A DNA stretch of 64,000 nt, taken from NCBI RefSeq assembly GCF_928097925.1, contig NZ_CAKMRI010000001.1, positions 868,001 through 932,000 on the forward strand. The letters run 5' to 3'. Shown here one piece after another: positions 17,100-26,167 of the stretch (position 1 is its first letter; every line of letters starts with the position of its first letter). A program made the position numbers and the translations under genes. The notes beneath the pieces are model-generated. The model did no database searches, was not told the DNA's origin, and saw only the letters and a list, made by a program, of their open reading frames with translations. This DNA is from Mediannikoviicoccus vaginalis. Lineage in GTDB: Bacteria > Bacillota > Clostridia > Tissierellales > Peptoniphilaceae.

Positions 17100-18896
17100 T
17101 TATAAACTGTCCTCAAATTGACTATTGTATAAATTGTAATAGAATCCTCTTTTAGCCATTAGCTCTTCGTGGTTTCCACTTTCGATAATGTCACCTTTGT
17201 CAAGCACGAGGATTATATCTGAATTTATTATTGTAGAAATTCTATGGGCAATAACAAATGAAGTTCGTCCCTTCATTAACTTATCCATGGCCCTTTGAAT
17301 TACAATTTCCGTTCTCGTGTCCACATTACTTGTGGCTTCGTCAAGTATAAGCATTGGCGCATCCTTTGCCATGGCCCTTGCTATTGTTATAAGCTGCCTT
17401 TGCCCTTGAGATATGGATACATTTGAATTTAATACTGTGTCATATCCATCTGATAGAGCTTCTATAAAGTGATGTAGCCCAATGCTCTTTGCAATCTTTA
17501 CCACCTCTTCCTTTGAACTGCCAGAGTTATAAGCGATGTTTTCATACACTGTGCCTTCAAATATCCAAGTGTCTTGAAGTACCATGCAGAAGAGTTCTGC
17601 AATATTTTCTCTAGTGATGTCCACCGTGTCCACTCCGTCAATTAAAACCCTTCCACCATCGATTTTGTAAAACTTCATGAGTAGATTTACCAGGGTGGTC
17701 TTTCCTGCTCCAGTTGGTCCAACTATGGCAACCTTTTGTCCGCCCTTCACGTCGACGGAAAAATCTTTTATGATTATTTTTTCTGGAACATAACCAAAGG
17801 ACACATGTTCAAATAGTACATCGCCCCTAACTTCATCTGGATTCAAATATAACTCCTTATGGCTTTCGTCTTCAAGTTCTCTTTCTTCTAAGAATTCATA
17901 CACCCTTTCACCTGCCGCCGCTGCACTTTGCATGGTGGTGGCAATCTCTGCAATATTTGTAAGTGGATGTGTGAACATTCTAATATACATCATAAATGAA
18001 ACGATTATTCCAAATGTAATCCTTCCATCCATTACAAGGTATGCACCTATTATGGCGATGGCAACGTAGCCGAAGTTTCCGATGAAGTTCATCACTGGAT
18101 ACATAAATCTTGACAAGAACTCCGCCTTCCAAACTGAATCGTAAAGCCTTTCGTTTATCTCATTAAACTCTTCAGTGACTTCCGTCTTTGCATTGTAGGT
18201 CTTGACAATAGTATGGCCTTCAAATACCTCTTCAATATATCCATTTAATTCTCCAAGGGTCTGTTGCTTTTCAAAAAAATATTTTTGTGAAAGGCCCATA
18301 ATCACAAACATAAGTGCAAAACCTATTAGGGTTGATCCCACTGATGCCGCCGTCAAAAGTAGATTTGTCGTAAGCATCATATACAGTGAACCAACTAACG
18401 AAGTAATGGATCCCACAAAGGAACTCATGCCCATGTAAAGACTTTGGGATATCATGTCCACGTCATTTGTAACTCTACTTAAAATGTCTCCGGTGCTATT
18501 GTTGTCGAAATACTCAAGCGGAATTTTATTTATCTTTCTTGCAATCTTGTTACGAAGTTTTCTTGATACCTTTTGCACCACGGTAACTATAATAAATTCC
18601 TGGCCGTAGAGCATAATAGCACCAAGCACCATTAGTACCACAGCAACCATGGCAATGCTCTTTATATTTTGGAAATTAATACTTCCTTCAATGCCCTTCT
18701 TTACTTCATTCGCCATGTCACCAAGTTTTTTTGGAGTCATCAAGAAGAAAATATTTGCCATAAAGGAAAGTACTAGTGCAATAATCGTTGGAAATTTATA
18801 GTCATTGAATTCACCTAGTAGTTTCTTCCACGCTTTTAAAAAGTTTTTAGGTTTGTTCTTCTTTTTCTTGTCCATTTTATTTTCCATTATTATCAC
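17100..18896 (-). CDS. ABC exporter subunit, canonical catalytic site
   Basis: This is a half-transporter: six membrane helices (about residues 30-330) fused to a nucleotide-binding domain. Walker A is GPTGAGKTTL, Walker B LILDEATSNVD with the catalytic Glu, and the signature is ISQGQRQ, a departure from SGGQ. It overlaps the partner gene by 20 bp. In heterodimeric exporters of the LmrCD/BmrCD type one subunit carries the intact Walker B Glu and the other the intact signature, and that is what these two show. Multidrug or lipid/peptide export is likely; the substrate is unknown. Confidence 0.92.
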   Translation of the reverse strand: MIIMENKMDKKKKNKPKNFLKAWKKLLGEFNDYKFPTIIALVLSFMANIFFLMTPKKLGDMANEVKKGIEGSINFQNIKSIAMVAVVLMVLGAIMLYGQEFIIVTVVQKVSRKLRNKIARKINKIPLEYFDNNSTGDILSRVTNDVDMISQSLYMGMSSFVGSITSLVGSLYMMLTTNLLLTAASVGSTLIGFALMFVIMGLSQKYFFEKQQTLGELNGYIEEVFEGHTIVKTYNAKTEVTEEFNEINERLYDSVWKAEFLSRFMYPVMNFIGNFGYVAIAIIGAYLVMDGRITFGIIVSFMMYIRMFTHPLTNIAEIATTMQSAAAAGERVYEFLEERELEDESHKELYLNPDEVRGDVLFEHVSFGYVPEKIIIKDFSVDVKGGQKVAIVGPTGAGKTTLVNLLMKFYKIDGGRVLIDGVDTVDITRENIAELFCMVLQDTWIFEGTVYENIAYNSGSSKEEVVKIAKSIGLHHFIEALSDGYDTVLNSNVSISQGQRQLITIARAMAKDAPMLILDEATSNVDTRTEIVIQRAMDKLMKGRTSFVIAHRISTIINSDIILVLDKGDIIESGNHEELMAKRGFYYNLYNSQFEDSL

Positions 18897-20640
18897 CCAC
18901 TTCCTCTTTTATGGAAAGTTGTGTACTTGCAATCTCTTGATAAAGTTCGCATGACTTCATAAGCTCTTCATGCTTTCCAAAACCAACTATCTTTCCTTCT
19001 TCAAGCACCATTATCTTGTCCGCATTCATAATGGAACTAATTCTTTGACTAACTATAATCTTGGTGCTGTCCTTTGAATATTTTTGTAGTGCAGATCTTA
19101 ATGCCTTGTCGGTTTTTAAATCAAGGGCGGAAAATGAATCGTCAAATATCATTATAGGAGCGTTCTTTACAAGACCTCTAGCAATGGAAAGTCTTTGCTT
19201 TTGTCCTCCAGAGAAGTTACTTCCCCTCTGTGAAACTTTGTGGGTCAAGCCTTCGGGGCTTTTATCTATAAAGTCAAGCGCCTGCGAAACTTCCAACGCC
19301 CTTAACATCTCTTCTACGGAAGAATCTTCTTCGTCACCAAAACTCAAATTGGATTTAACCGTTCCCGAAAGAAGCAGTGCCTTTTGCGGCACATAGGAGA
19401 TGTTTTCATAGAGGCTTTTGAGCTTGTAATTTTTTATATCAACTCCATTTACCTTTATAACTCCACGGCTCGGGTCATATAGTCTAAGGAGTAGTGACGC
19501 TATGGTAGTCTTTCCCGACCCTGTGGGTCCAATTATCCCCATGGTCTCTCCAGGGTTTAGTGTAAAGGAAATATTTTCAAGTACATTCTCTCTGCTGTCG
19601 TAGTATGAAAAAGATACATCTTCAAATTCAACCAGTCCAATGTCAGTATTTGAATTTTCCAAATCCCCTTCTTCAATGGAAGTTTCCTTCTCCAACAGCT
19701 CCTTAACTCTGTTTACGGAAACCATAACCCTTGGTAGCATAACAAATATAAATGAAAGCATCATAAATGAAACTATAACTTGAACCGCATAGGAACTAAA
19801 CACCACCATGTCGCTAAACACGCCTAGCTTTTCAGGCGTTGCAGTCTTAACCAATATATAGGCGCCGGTCCAATAGATGGTCAAACTCAATATGCTTACC
19901 ATGGATCTCATTATTGGATTTAAAACTGCCATGGCACGGCCTGTATACATTTGATTTTCCATTAGCTCGTTATTTGCTTTAAAGAATTTTTCTTCTTGAA
20001 AACTTTGTCCATTAAAGGCTCTTACTTCTCTAATACCTTCAAGGCCCTCTCTAGTAACCCTATTTATTCCATCAATTAACTTTTGCACCTTTTTAAACTT
20101 CGGTATGGAAAGTTTTGAAATTATAAATACAACACAGACAATTATGACAACGGATAAAAATGTTAACGAAGTCCAAAGTCCGTTTCTTCCCATTATCTTC
20201 CATATGGCCATGGCAGCCATAACCGGAGCCCTCACCGCAAGTTGCGTTCCCATTATAAGAAGATTTTGCACTTGGATGATGTCATTTGTTGATCTTGTTA
20301 TTAAGCTATCTGTGGAAAAATAATTTACTTCCCTTTCAGAAAGGCTATTTACCTTTTCAAACACCGCCGCCCTTAGCTTCTTTGAAAACCCTGCACCAAC
20401 TCTAGACACCAAGAATCCACAGATAAATGCAAGGATTAATACAATCAGTGCTGAAAGTAACATCTTCTTTCCACCGGCGATGATTGAAGCGAACTGCCCC
20501 TGATTTTGTAATGTCTCTGTAATGTCCTCCATGTAGTCTGGAATTTTAAGTTCTAAAAACACCCTCACAAAAATTAGGAGGATGTTTATTATAATAAAAG
20601 TCCAGTCCTTAGGACTCAAATACTTTAGTAATTTTTTCAA
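18877..20640 (-). CDS. ABC exporter subunit, degenerate Walker B
   Basis: This is the 587-residue partner of the downstream exporter gene. Six membrane helices are followed by an ATPase domain with Walker A GPTGSGKTTI and an intact signature FSGGQKQR. Walker B is MIFDDSFSALD, so the catalytic glutamate is aspartate. This is characteristic of the non-hydrolysing site of heterodimeric exporters. The 20-bp overlap ensures 1:1 synthesis. The short gap to fdhD (about 50 bp) has no clear terminator. Confidence 0.92.
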   Translation of the reverse strand: MKKLLKYLSPKDWTFIIINILLIFVRVFLELKIPDYMEDITETLQNQGQFASIIAGGKKMLLSALIVLILAFICGFLVSRVGAGFSKKLRAAVFEKVNSLSEREVNYFSTDSLITRSTNDIIQVQNLLIMGTQLAVRAPVMAAMAIWKIMGRNGLWTSLTFLSVVIIVCVVFIISKLSIPKFKKVQKLIDGINRVTREGLEGIREVRAFNGQSFQEEKFFKANNELMENQMYTGRAMAVLNPIMRSMVSILSLTIYWTGAYILVKTATPEKLGVFSDMVVFSSYAVQVIVSFMMLSFIFVMLPRVMVSVNRVKELLEKETSIEEGDLENSNTDIGLVEFEDVSFSYYDSRENVLENISFTLNPGETMGIIGPTGSGKTTIASLLLRLYDPSRGVIKVNGVDIKNYKLKSLYENISYVPQKALLLSGTVKSNLSFGDEEDSSVEEMLRALEVSQALDFIDKSPEGLTHKVSQRGSNFSGGQKQRLSIARGLVKNAPIMIFDDSFSALDLKTDKALRSALQKYSKDSTKIIVSQRISSIMNADKIMVLEEGKIVGFGKHEELMKSCELYQEIASTQLSIKEEVGDNNGK

Positions 20641-20689
20641 ATAACCACCTTTTTTCTAAATAAAAATTAATATAATACTTATACCCATT

Positions 20690-21394
20690 TTAAACAAGTC
20701 TTTCGGGACAGGAATATATATGATACCTCTCTCCCCTGGTGAAACCACATATGGTGATGTTGTACTTCTTTGCCATGTCCACACCAAGGCTTGTAGGGGC
20801 AGACTTCGAAATAAAGATTGGTACCCCCATCATGGACAGCTTATTGATTATCTCAAAGGGAATTCTTCCGGAAAAAACAATAATCTTATCGCTAATATCA
20901 ATTTCTTTTAAAACGCAGTAGCCCATTAGCTTGTCCACGGTGTTATGCCTTCCAATATCCTCCATAAATAAAATTATCTCTTCCCCATCGCAAATCCCGG
21001 CGTTATGAACTCCACCGGTTCTTGAAAAAAGATTTGCCCTTTCTTGAAGCTTCTTCATAAGCTTGGGCACCTTTTCTTTTGGTAAGGTCAATGGTGACTT
21101 AACAAATTTGTAGTCCCTGTTTTTATTTTTCGTTTCAATATTAAGAAAAACTTTAATAATTTCTTCTCCAATGTCGATTGACTTTATGTCCTCCTTATTG
21201 TCGATTAAATTTCTCATCCACATATTTCCAACTAAAAGTTCTAGCACATTGAAAGGAGAACAGGTTAAGTTATATAAAATTTTTTCATTTACAATGACTT
21301 GGTATCTCTTTTCCTCCACCACATCTTCAACGCTTTCAAACACATTTCCATCTTCATAGGTTAACACATCGTAATTTAAAGTTTTTTCCTTCAT
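20690..21394 (-). CDS. fdhD: FdhD-family sulfurtransferase homologue lacking the loop cysteines
   Basis: FdhD transfers sulfur from IscS to the molybdenum cofactor of formate dehydrogenase. The family core is clear: NLTCSPFNVLELLVGN, RTGGVHNAG, FMEDIGRHNTVDKLMG, FSGRIPFEI, SKSAPTSLGVDMA and the C-terminal GFTRGERYHIYS. The flexible loop that carries the CxxC pair in E. coli FdhD (Cys121/Cys124) should lie before RTGGVH; here the segment KSPLTLPKEKV to NLFS has no cysteine. At 234 residues it is also shorter. It may work differently or on another target. The start overlaps the lysR stop by 4 bp, so it is co-expressed with that regulator. Confidence 0.85.
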   Translation of the reverse strand: MKEKTLNYDVLTYEDGNVFESVEDVVEEKRYQVIVNEKILYNLTCSPFNVLELLVGNMWMRNLIDNKEDIKSIDIGEEIIKVFLNIETKNKNRDYKFVKSPLTLPKEKVPKLMKKLQERANLFSRTGGVHNAGICDGEEIILFMEDIGRHNTVDKLMGYCVLKEIDISDKIIVFSGRIPFEIINKLSMMGVPIFISKSAPTSLGVDMAKKYNITICGFTRGERYHIYSCPERLV

Positions 21395-22332
21395 AGTGTC
21401 TCCTTCGCCATCTTTAAAAATTCACTTTGGGCCTTGGTTATATACTTGTTCTTCAAATAATAAAAACAGATGTCCCTGTCATTTTCATAATTCTCCAGCT
21501 TGTAGTAGCAAAGGGAGTCATTGTCCCCCACATTTCTAATTAAATAGTCGGAGATAAACGAAATCCCCAGGCCATATGCCGTAAGGTTGTAGGATGTAAT
21601 CTGCTGTTCAACTTCCAGTAACACCTTTGGAGATATATTTTCATTTACAAATTTCTTATGTGCCCTTGTTCTAGTGTCGTTACCCTCTTTAAGTAATATA
21701 AAATTTTCATCTTTAAACTCTGACAGTTTAACAAATGGAATGTCATCGTTTTTAAATTCTCCCGACTTTATCTCTTCAAAGCTTAGGGCATAGTTCTTTA
21801 AGTTTTCATTTGATGAAAAACTCTTTGGCACCGTCAGTATCATAGTGTCCTTCGTTTGAAACTGTCTCGAATAGTCCTCTTCATCATAGGAGTAGTTATC
21901 TATGGCAATGTCGATTATGCCTTCATTCAAGTACCTTATTAGTGACGAGGTCTTTGCCTCTACTATGTCCACATTTATATGTGGATACTTCTCAATAAAC
22001 TTTGATACAATTGCCGGCAGCATATAGGAAGTGTATTGTTGGGTACCACCAACAGAAACATTTCCCGCCTTTAAATCGTCCACGTCATTTACATATTGAA
22101 TAAAATGCCTTTCCAGTTTCAAAATCTTTTCAATTGTCTTAATGTATTTCTCTCCAATGTCCGTTACTCCAATTGGCTTTGTGGATCTGTCGAAAATTTC
22201 ATAGCCAATCTCTTCCTCCACCCTTTTTATAGTTCCACTTAGGGATGGCTGGGAAATAAAAAGATTTTTTGCCGCTTTTGAAAAGCTTCTTTCCTTATAT
22301 ACTTCATAAACATATTCATTTGCATTAAACAT
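21391..22332 (-). CDS. LysR-family transcriptional regulator
   Basis: The 313-residue protein has the N-terminal LysR winged helix-turn-helix (FSKAAKNLFISQPSLSGTIKRVEEEIG, about residues 16-42, quoted in part) and a periplasmic-binding-like effector domain. It is divergent from aspA with 112 bp between them and is followed with a 4-bp overlap by fdhD. By LysR habit it would bind the intergenic region and control aspA, itself or both. The effector is not evident; aspartate or fumarate is a guess from context. Confidence 0.9.
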   Translation of the reverse strand: MFNANEYVYEVYKERSFSKAAKNLFISQPSLSGTIKRVEEEIGYEIFDRSTKPIGVTDIGEKYIKTIEKILKLERHFIQYVNDVDDLKAGNVSVGGTQQYTSYMLPAIVSKFIEKYPHINVDIVEAKTSSLIRYLNEGIIDIAIDNYSYDEEDYSRQFQTKDTMILTVPKSFSSNENLKNYALSFEEIKSGEFKNDDIPFVKLSEFKDENFILLKEGNDTRTRAHKKFVNENISPKVLLEVEQQITSYNLTAYGLGISFISDYLIRNVGDNDSLCYYKLENYENDRDICFYYLKNKYITKAQSEFLKMAKETL

Positions 22333-22394
22333 TATAAGTACCTACCTATACTTCCATATCGTTATTTGTATTTTATTCTATACTAATCTAATCA

Positions 22395-22439
22395 TATAAT
22401 ATAATCAAGAGGATAGAAATGATAATTTTTGAAAGGAGC
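22395..22439 (+). promoter_or_regulatory. aspA -10 box and ribosome site
   Basis: TATAAT at 22395-22400 lies about 45 bp before the aspA ATG in the lysR-aspA gap, and GAAAGGAG precedes the start. The -35 region is weak, as expected for an activator-dependent promoter. Confidence 0.45.
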
Positions 22440-22444
22440 AAAAA

Positions 22445-23833
22445 ATGAAAGATTTTAGAGTTGAATCAGATTCCATAGGAGAACTTCAAATACCTAAAGA
22501 GGCCTATTATGGTGTGCAAACTTTAAGGGCAAAAAATAATTTTCACATAACAAACTCAAAGATGCATCCACTTCTAATCGAATCTTTGGCAGATGTTAAA
22601 AAGGCCTGCGCCATTACAAATATAAAGACAAAAGCTTTGGACGAGAAGATTGGTAACGCTATCATCGAAGCTTGTAACGACATCATCGAAGGCAAGTACA
22701 GAGATGAATTTATTGTAGATCCTATTCAAGGTGGTGCCGGAACTTCTGCAAACATGAATGCAAATGAAGTTATTGCAAACATAGCCCTTGAAAAACTTGA
22801 CAGCATCAAGGGAAATTATAATCTTGTTCACCCTAATGACCACGTGAACTTAAGTCAATCTACAAATGACGTGTTCCCTACTTCTGGAAAGATAACTGCA
22901 ATCAAGCTCCTTTACAAACTGCTAGCTGAACTTGAAGAGCTTTATAAAGATTTAATGGTTAAGGCAATTGAATTTAAAGATGTAATCAAAATGGGTCGAA
23001 CTCAACTTGAAGACGCAGTGCCAACAACACTGGGCAAGGAGTTTCAAGCCTATGCCGCTGCCATAAAGAGGGACATTAGAAGAACCAAGATGTCCATTGA
23101 GGAACTGGAATATGTAAACATGGGCGCCACTGCCATCGGTACTGGAATAAATGCATCAAAAGATTTCTTAGATGAAATTGTAATAGAGCTTGATAGGGTT
23201 TGTGATTTAAATTTAAAACCATGTGAAGACCTTGTTGATGGAACTCAAAACCTAGACTGCTATGGCTTTGTGTCTGGCAATTTAAAAACCTTGGCCATAA
23301 GTTTGTCCAAGATGTCAAACGACTTAAGACTTATGAACTCTGGACCAAGGGCAGGACTTAGCGAAGTGTTCCTACCCGCAAAGCAAAATGGATCTTCCAT
23401 AATGCCAGGCAAGGTAAATCCAGTTATCCCTGAAGTTGTAAATCAAATTTCCTTCAATGTAATTGGAAATGACACCACCATAGCAATGGCATGTGAAGGT
23501 GGACAGTTAGAACTAAATGCATTTGAACCAATAATCTTTTACAATCTATTTGAGTCAATTCAAACACTAACAAATGGAATAAACACTTTTAGAATAAATG
23601 CCATAAAGGATTTAAAGGCCAATGAAGAAAATTGTAGAAGACATGTGGACAATTCAATTGGACTTATCACTGCGGCAAATCCATATATCGGATATGAAAA
23701 GTCTGCAAAGATTGCCAAGGAAGCCCTTAAGACAAATAAAACAGTAAAATCACTTCTTCTTGAACAAGAGATTTTTGACGAAGAAAAGATTGACGACATA
23801 CTAGACCCTAAGCATATGCTTGAGCCTAAATAA
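22445..23833 (+). CDS. aspA: Aspartate ammonia-lyase (aspartase)
   Basis: This enzyme deaminates aspartate to fumarate and ammonia. The 462-residue protein starts with the family-typical RVESDSIGELQIPKEAYYGVQT region (given here in part) and has the signature GSSIMPGKVNPVIPE of the aspartase/fumarase family, with the catalytic Ser. The TNDVFPTS and GRTQLEDAVPTTLG motifs are also present. Aspartase rather than fumarase is favoured by the N-terminal sequence and PTTLGKEF. It is the only plus-strand gene of the left half and stands opposite lysR. It would feed fumarate into anaerobic metabolism. Confidence 0.93.
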   Translation: MKDFRVESDSIGELQIPKEAYYGVQTLRAKNNFHITNSKMHPLLIESLADVKKACAITNIKTKALDEKIGNAIIEACNDIIEGKYRDEFIVDPIQGGAGTSANMNANEVIANIALEKLDSIKGNYNLVHPNDHVNLSQSTNDVFPTSGKITAIKLLYKLLAELEELYKDLMVKAIEFKDVIKMGRTQLEDAVPTTLGKEFQAYAAAIKRDIRRTKMSIEELEYVNMGATAIGTGINASKDFLDEIVIELDRVCDLNLKPCEDLVDGTQNLDCYGFVSGNLKTLAISLSKMSNDLRLMNSGPRAGLSEVFLPAKQNGSSIMPGKVNPVIPEVVNQISFNVIGNDTTIAMACEGGQLELNAFEPIIFYNLFESIQTLTNGINTFRINAIKDLKANEENCRRHVDNSIGLITAANPYIGYEKSAKIAKEALKTNKTVKSLLLEQEIFDEEKIDDILDPKHMLEPK

Positions 23834-23847
23834 AAAATAAAAAAATC

Positions 23848-23870
23848 GGGATGCTGAACAATAGCATCCC
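23848..23870. terminator. Bidirectional terminator between aspA and thrCB
   Basis: A perfect 8-bp stem GGGATGCT/AGCATCCC has a 7-base loop, with an A-rich run on the left and TTATTTT on the right. It can terminate the two convergent genes. Confidence 0.85.
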
Positions 23871-23875
23871 TTATT

Positions 23876-26167
23876 TTAAATTAAAAAGGCTCCCTTTTTG
23901 TCAATTTCCAGTGTCATAACCCTATATGAATTTGATAGGCATTCTAATTTTTTTCTAATTTCACTTTCAGTTGTTTCATCATCTGAATTTAAAATCAACA
24001 TTATTGTTGAACCAGCGCCACTTAGGTAGTGACCAATGGCGTCGGACTCTTTAATAATTTTTTCAATCTTTTCTATTTCAGGAATAAGTTTATATCTGTA
24101 GGGCTGATGAATTTTATCTTCAAGGGAAGCTTTTAAATTATCTTCATTCCCAGACATTAAAGATAAAATCAACATGGAAACCCTTGAGATGTTAAACACT
24201 GCGTCTTCCTTACTGTATTCTTTAGGAAGGGTCTCTCTTGCATCCCTGGTTGAAAGTTCAAAGTCTGGAATAATTGCCATGAATTTAAACTTGTTTGAAA
24301 CTTCAAACCTCTCTACAAAAACATCGTCCTTTAAGATTGACACATTTGCTCCACCGTAAATTGCCGGCGACACATTGTCGGGATGTCCCTCAATTTTTGT
24401 TGCGATTTTTAAAATTTCCTTTTTATCAAAATCTCTTTTCATTACGGAAAATGCCATAAACACTCCCATTACAATGCAAGCTGCAGAAGAACCCAGTCCC
24501 CTTGACAGCGGAATATTTGTACAAAGGTCGATGTCTATCGGAATAACTTCTTCGTTATAAAAATCGAAGGCATATTTGTAGGAACTATAGATTAAATTCT
24601 CTTTTACATTTTTTTCAAACTTGTTTTTGTCATCTGTAAAATTAAACTCACAAGTATTGTATAGATTTACTCCAAGGCCCAGTGCATCGAACCCAGGTCC
24701 CAGGTTCGCGGAAGTTGCTGGAACGGAAATTCTTTTGCCTCTGTTGGCAAATTCCATAACTTCTCTTTCAATTTCATCTTTTGAAATCTTTGTATTATGA
24801 ATAATCTTTTTGTCCCTTAACTTTTTAATTTCCTTTGGAATTTTAACTCCCGTTACTCTATTAAGCAAATTTATATTTTCAAATTCGTCATTTGAAAGCT
24901 CGATCCCAAGGGCTTCAAGAACTGAAGATGAAAACTTATATGGACTTGCTGTGGATAAAATCACTGTGTTTTTAAGGCCGAGCTTGTCTACAATATTTTT
25001 TGCAACGCCAGTGTGTGGGTCCATTAAATAGCCTTCTTCTTTATAAACTTTTGCAATAGTCTTTTTTGTGTCTTCTTCAGTTGTATATCCACATAAAAAT
25101 TCATCGAAGTCGCAATCAAATTCAAAAACACCTTCATTTTTTAAGTCTTCCATCTTCTCCCTCACCACTTTGTCACAAGACTTGTGATAAAGAAGTCTCT
25201 CTAGGTTTGATGACACCAATATATCCATGGATGGAGAGATTGTCTTTACAAGTTTTCTATTTGCATCATAGGTTCCAGTTTCAAAAAAGTCTGTCAGTAC
25301 ATTGTTTTCGTTTGATGCTATTATTAGTTTATCCACTGGAAGTCCCATTTCCTTTGCATAATACCCCGCCAAAATGTCGCCAAAGTTTCCCGTTGGTACA
25401 CAGAAGGAAATTTTTTCCCCCGCAGATATTTTTTTATTATTCACCAAGTCGGCATAGGAATAAAAATAATAAACTATTTGTGGAATTAACCTGCCAATAT
25501 TAATGGAGTTTGCAGAGGAAAGACAGATGTTTTTTCTTTTCAATTTAGCTTTTACATCTTCATCATTAAAAATTTTCTTTACTGCATTTTGAGCATCATC
25601 AAAATCGCCATTAATGGAAATAACTTTTGAATTTAGTGACGAAGTTGTGTCCATCTGCGCCTTTTGAATGGAACTTACGCCTTCCGTTGGATATAGCACC
25701 AAGATGTCGATGTCTTCAGTATTATAAAAGCCTTCCAGGGCGGCCTTGCCAGTATCCCCAGAAGTGGCCGTTAAAATTAAAGTCTTTTCATTAATACCAA
25801 GGGATTTTTTTGCATATGACAAAAGATTTGGCAACAAACATAGGGCAAAATCCTTAAATGCAGAAGTCCTACCATGATAGAGTTCCAAATAAAAATCTTT
25901 TACATAGGAAACTTTTGCAATTCCATCTTCAAAACTTTCGTATGATTTCTCTATAATCTCCAGAAGGTCATGGCTATCAAAGTCCGTTAGATAAAGGGAC
26001 AAAATTTTATGGGCCAACTCCGTATAAGATAGGTCCAGATGATCCATTATATTAAACTCAGGAAAGCTTTCAGGCACATAGAGTCCTCCATCTTCAGCTA
26101 TTCCATTTATAATTGCTTCTCTACTAGAAATTTTTAATTCTGAATTTCTTGTTGATAAAAATTTCAT
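23876..26167 (-). CDS. thrC-thrB: Threonine synthase-homoserine kinase fusion protein
   Basis: One uninterrupted 763-residue frame contains both last enzymes of threonine synthesis. Residues 1 to about 455 are threonine synthase, with PLP lysine in HGRTSAFKDFAL (Lys105), TATSGDTGKAA and PTGNFGDILAGY. A short linker (about 455-478) leads to homoserine kinase of the GHMP family from about 479 to the end. It has PATSANLGPGFDALGLG, the ATP loop PLSRGLGSSAA (553-563) and the C-terminal SGAGSTIML. Homoserine kinase makes the phosphohomoserine that threonine synthase uses, so fusion could channel it. The start overlaps the hom stop in ATGA. Normally these are separate genes. Confidence 0.93.
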   Translation of the reverse strand: MKFLSTRNSELKISSREAIINGIAEDGGLYVPESFPEFNIMDHLDLSYTELAHKILSLYLTDFDSHDLLEIIEKSYESFEDGIAKVSYVKDFYLELYHGRTSAFKDFALCLLPNLLSYAKKSLGINEKTLILTATSGDTGKAALEGFYNTEDIDILVLYPTEGVSSIQKAQMDTTSSLNSKVISINGDFDDAQNAVKKIFNDEDVKAKLKRKNICLSSANSINIGRLIPQIVYYFYSYADLVNNKKISAGEKISFCVPTGNFGDILAGYYAKEMGLPVDKLIIASNENNVLTDFFETGTYDANRKLVKTISPSMDILVSSNLERLLYHKSCDKVVREKMEDLKNEGVFEFDCDFDEFLCGYTTEEDTKKTIAKVYKEEGYLMDPHTGVAKNIVDKLGLKNTVILSTASPYKFSSSVLEALGIELSNDEFENINLLNRVTGVKIPKEIKKLRDKKIIHNTKISKDEIEREVMEFANRGKRISVPATSANLGPGFDALGLGVNLYNTCEFNFTDDKNKFEKNVKENLIYSSYKYAFDFYNEEVIPIDIDLCTNIPLSRGLGSSAACIVMGVFMAFSVMKRDFDKKEILKIATKIEGHPDNVSPAIYGGANVSILKDDVFVERFEVSNKFKFMAIIPDFELSTRDARETLPKEYSKEDAVFNISRVSMLILSLMSGNEDNLKASLEDKIHQPYRYKLIPEIEKIEKIIKESDAIGHYLSGAGSTIMLILNSDDETTESEIRKKLECLSNSYRVMTLEIDKKGAFLI

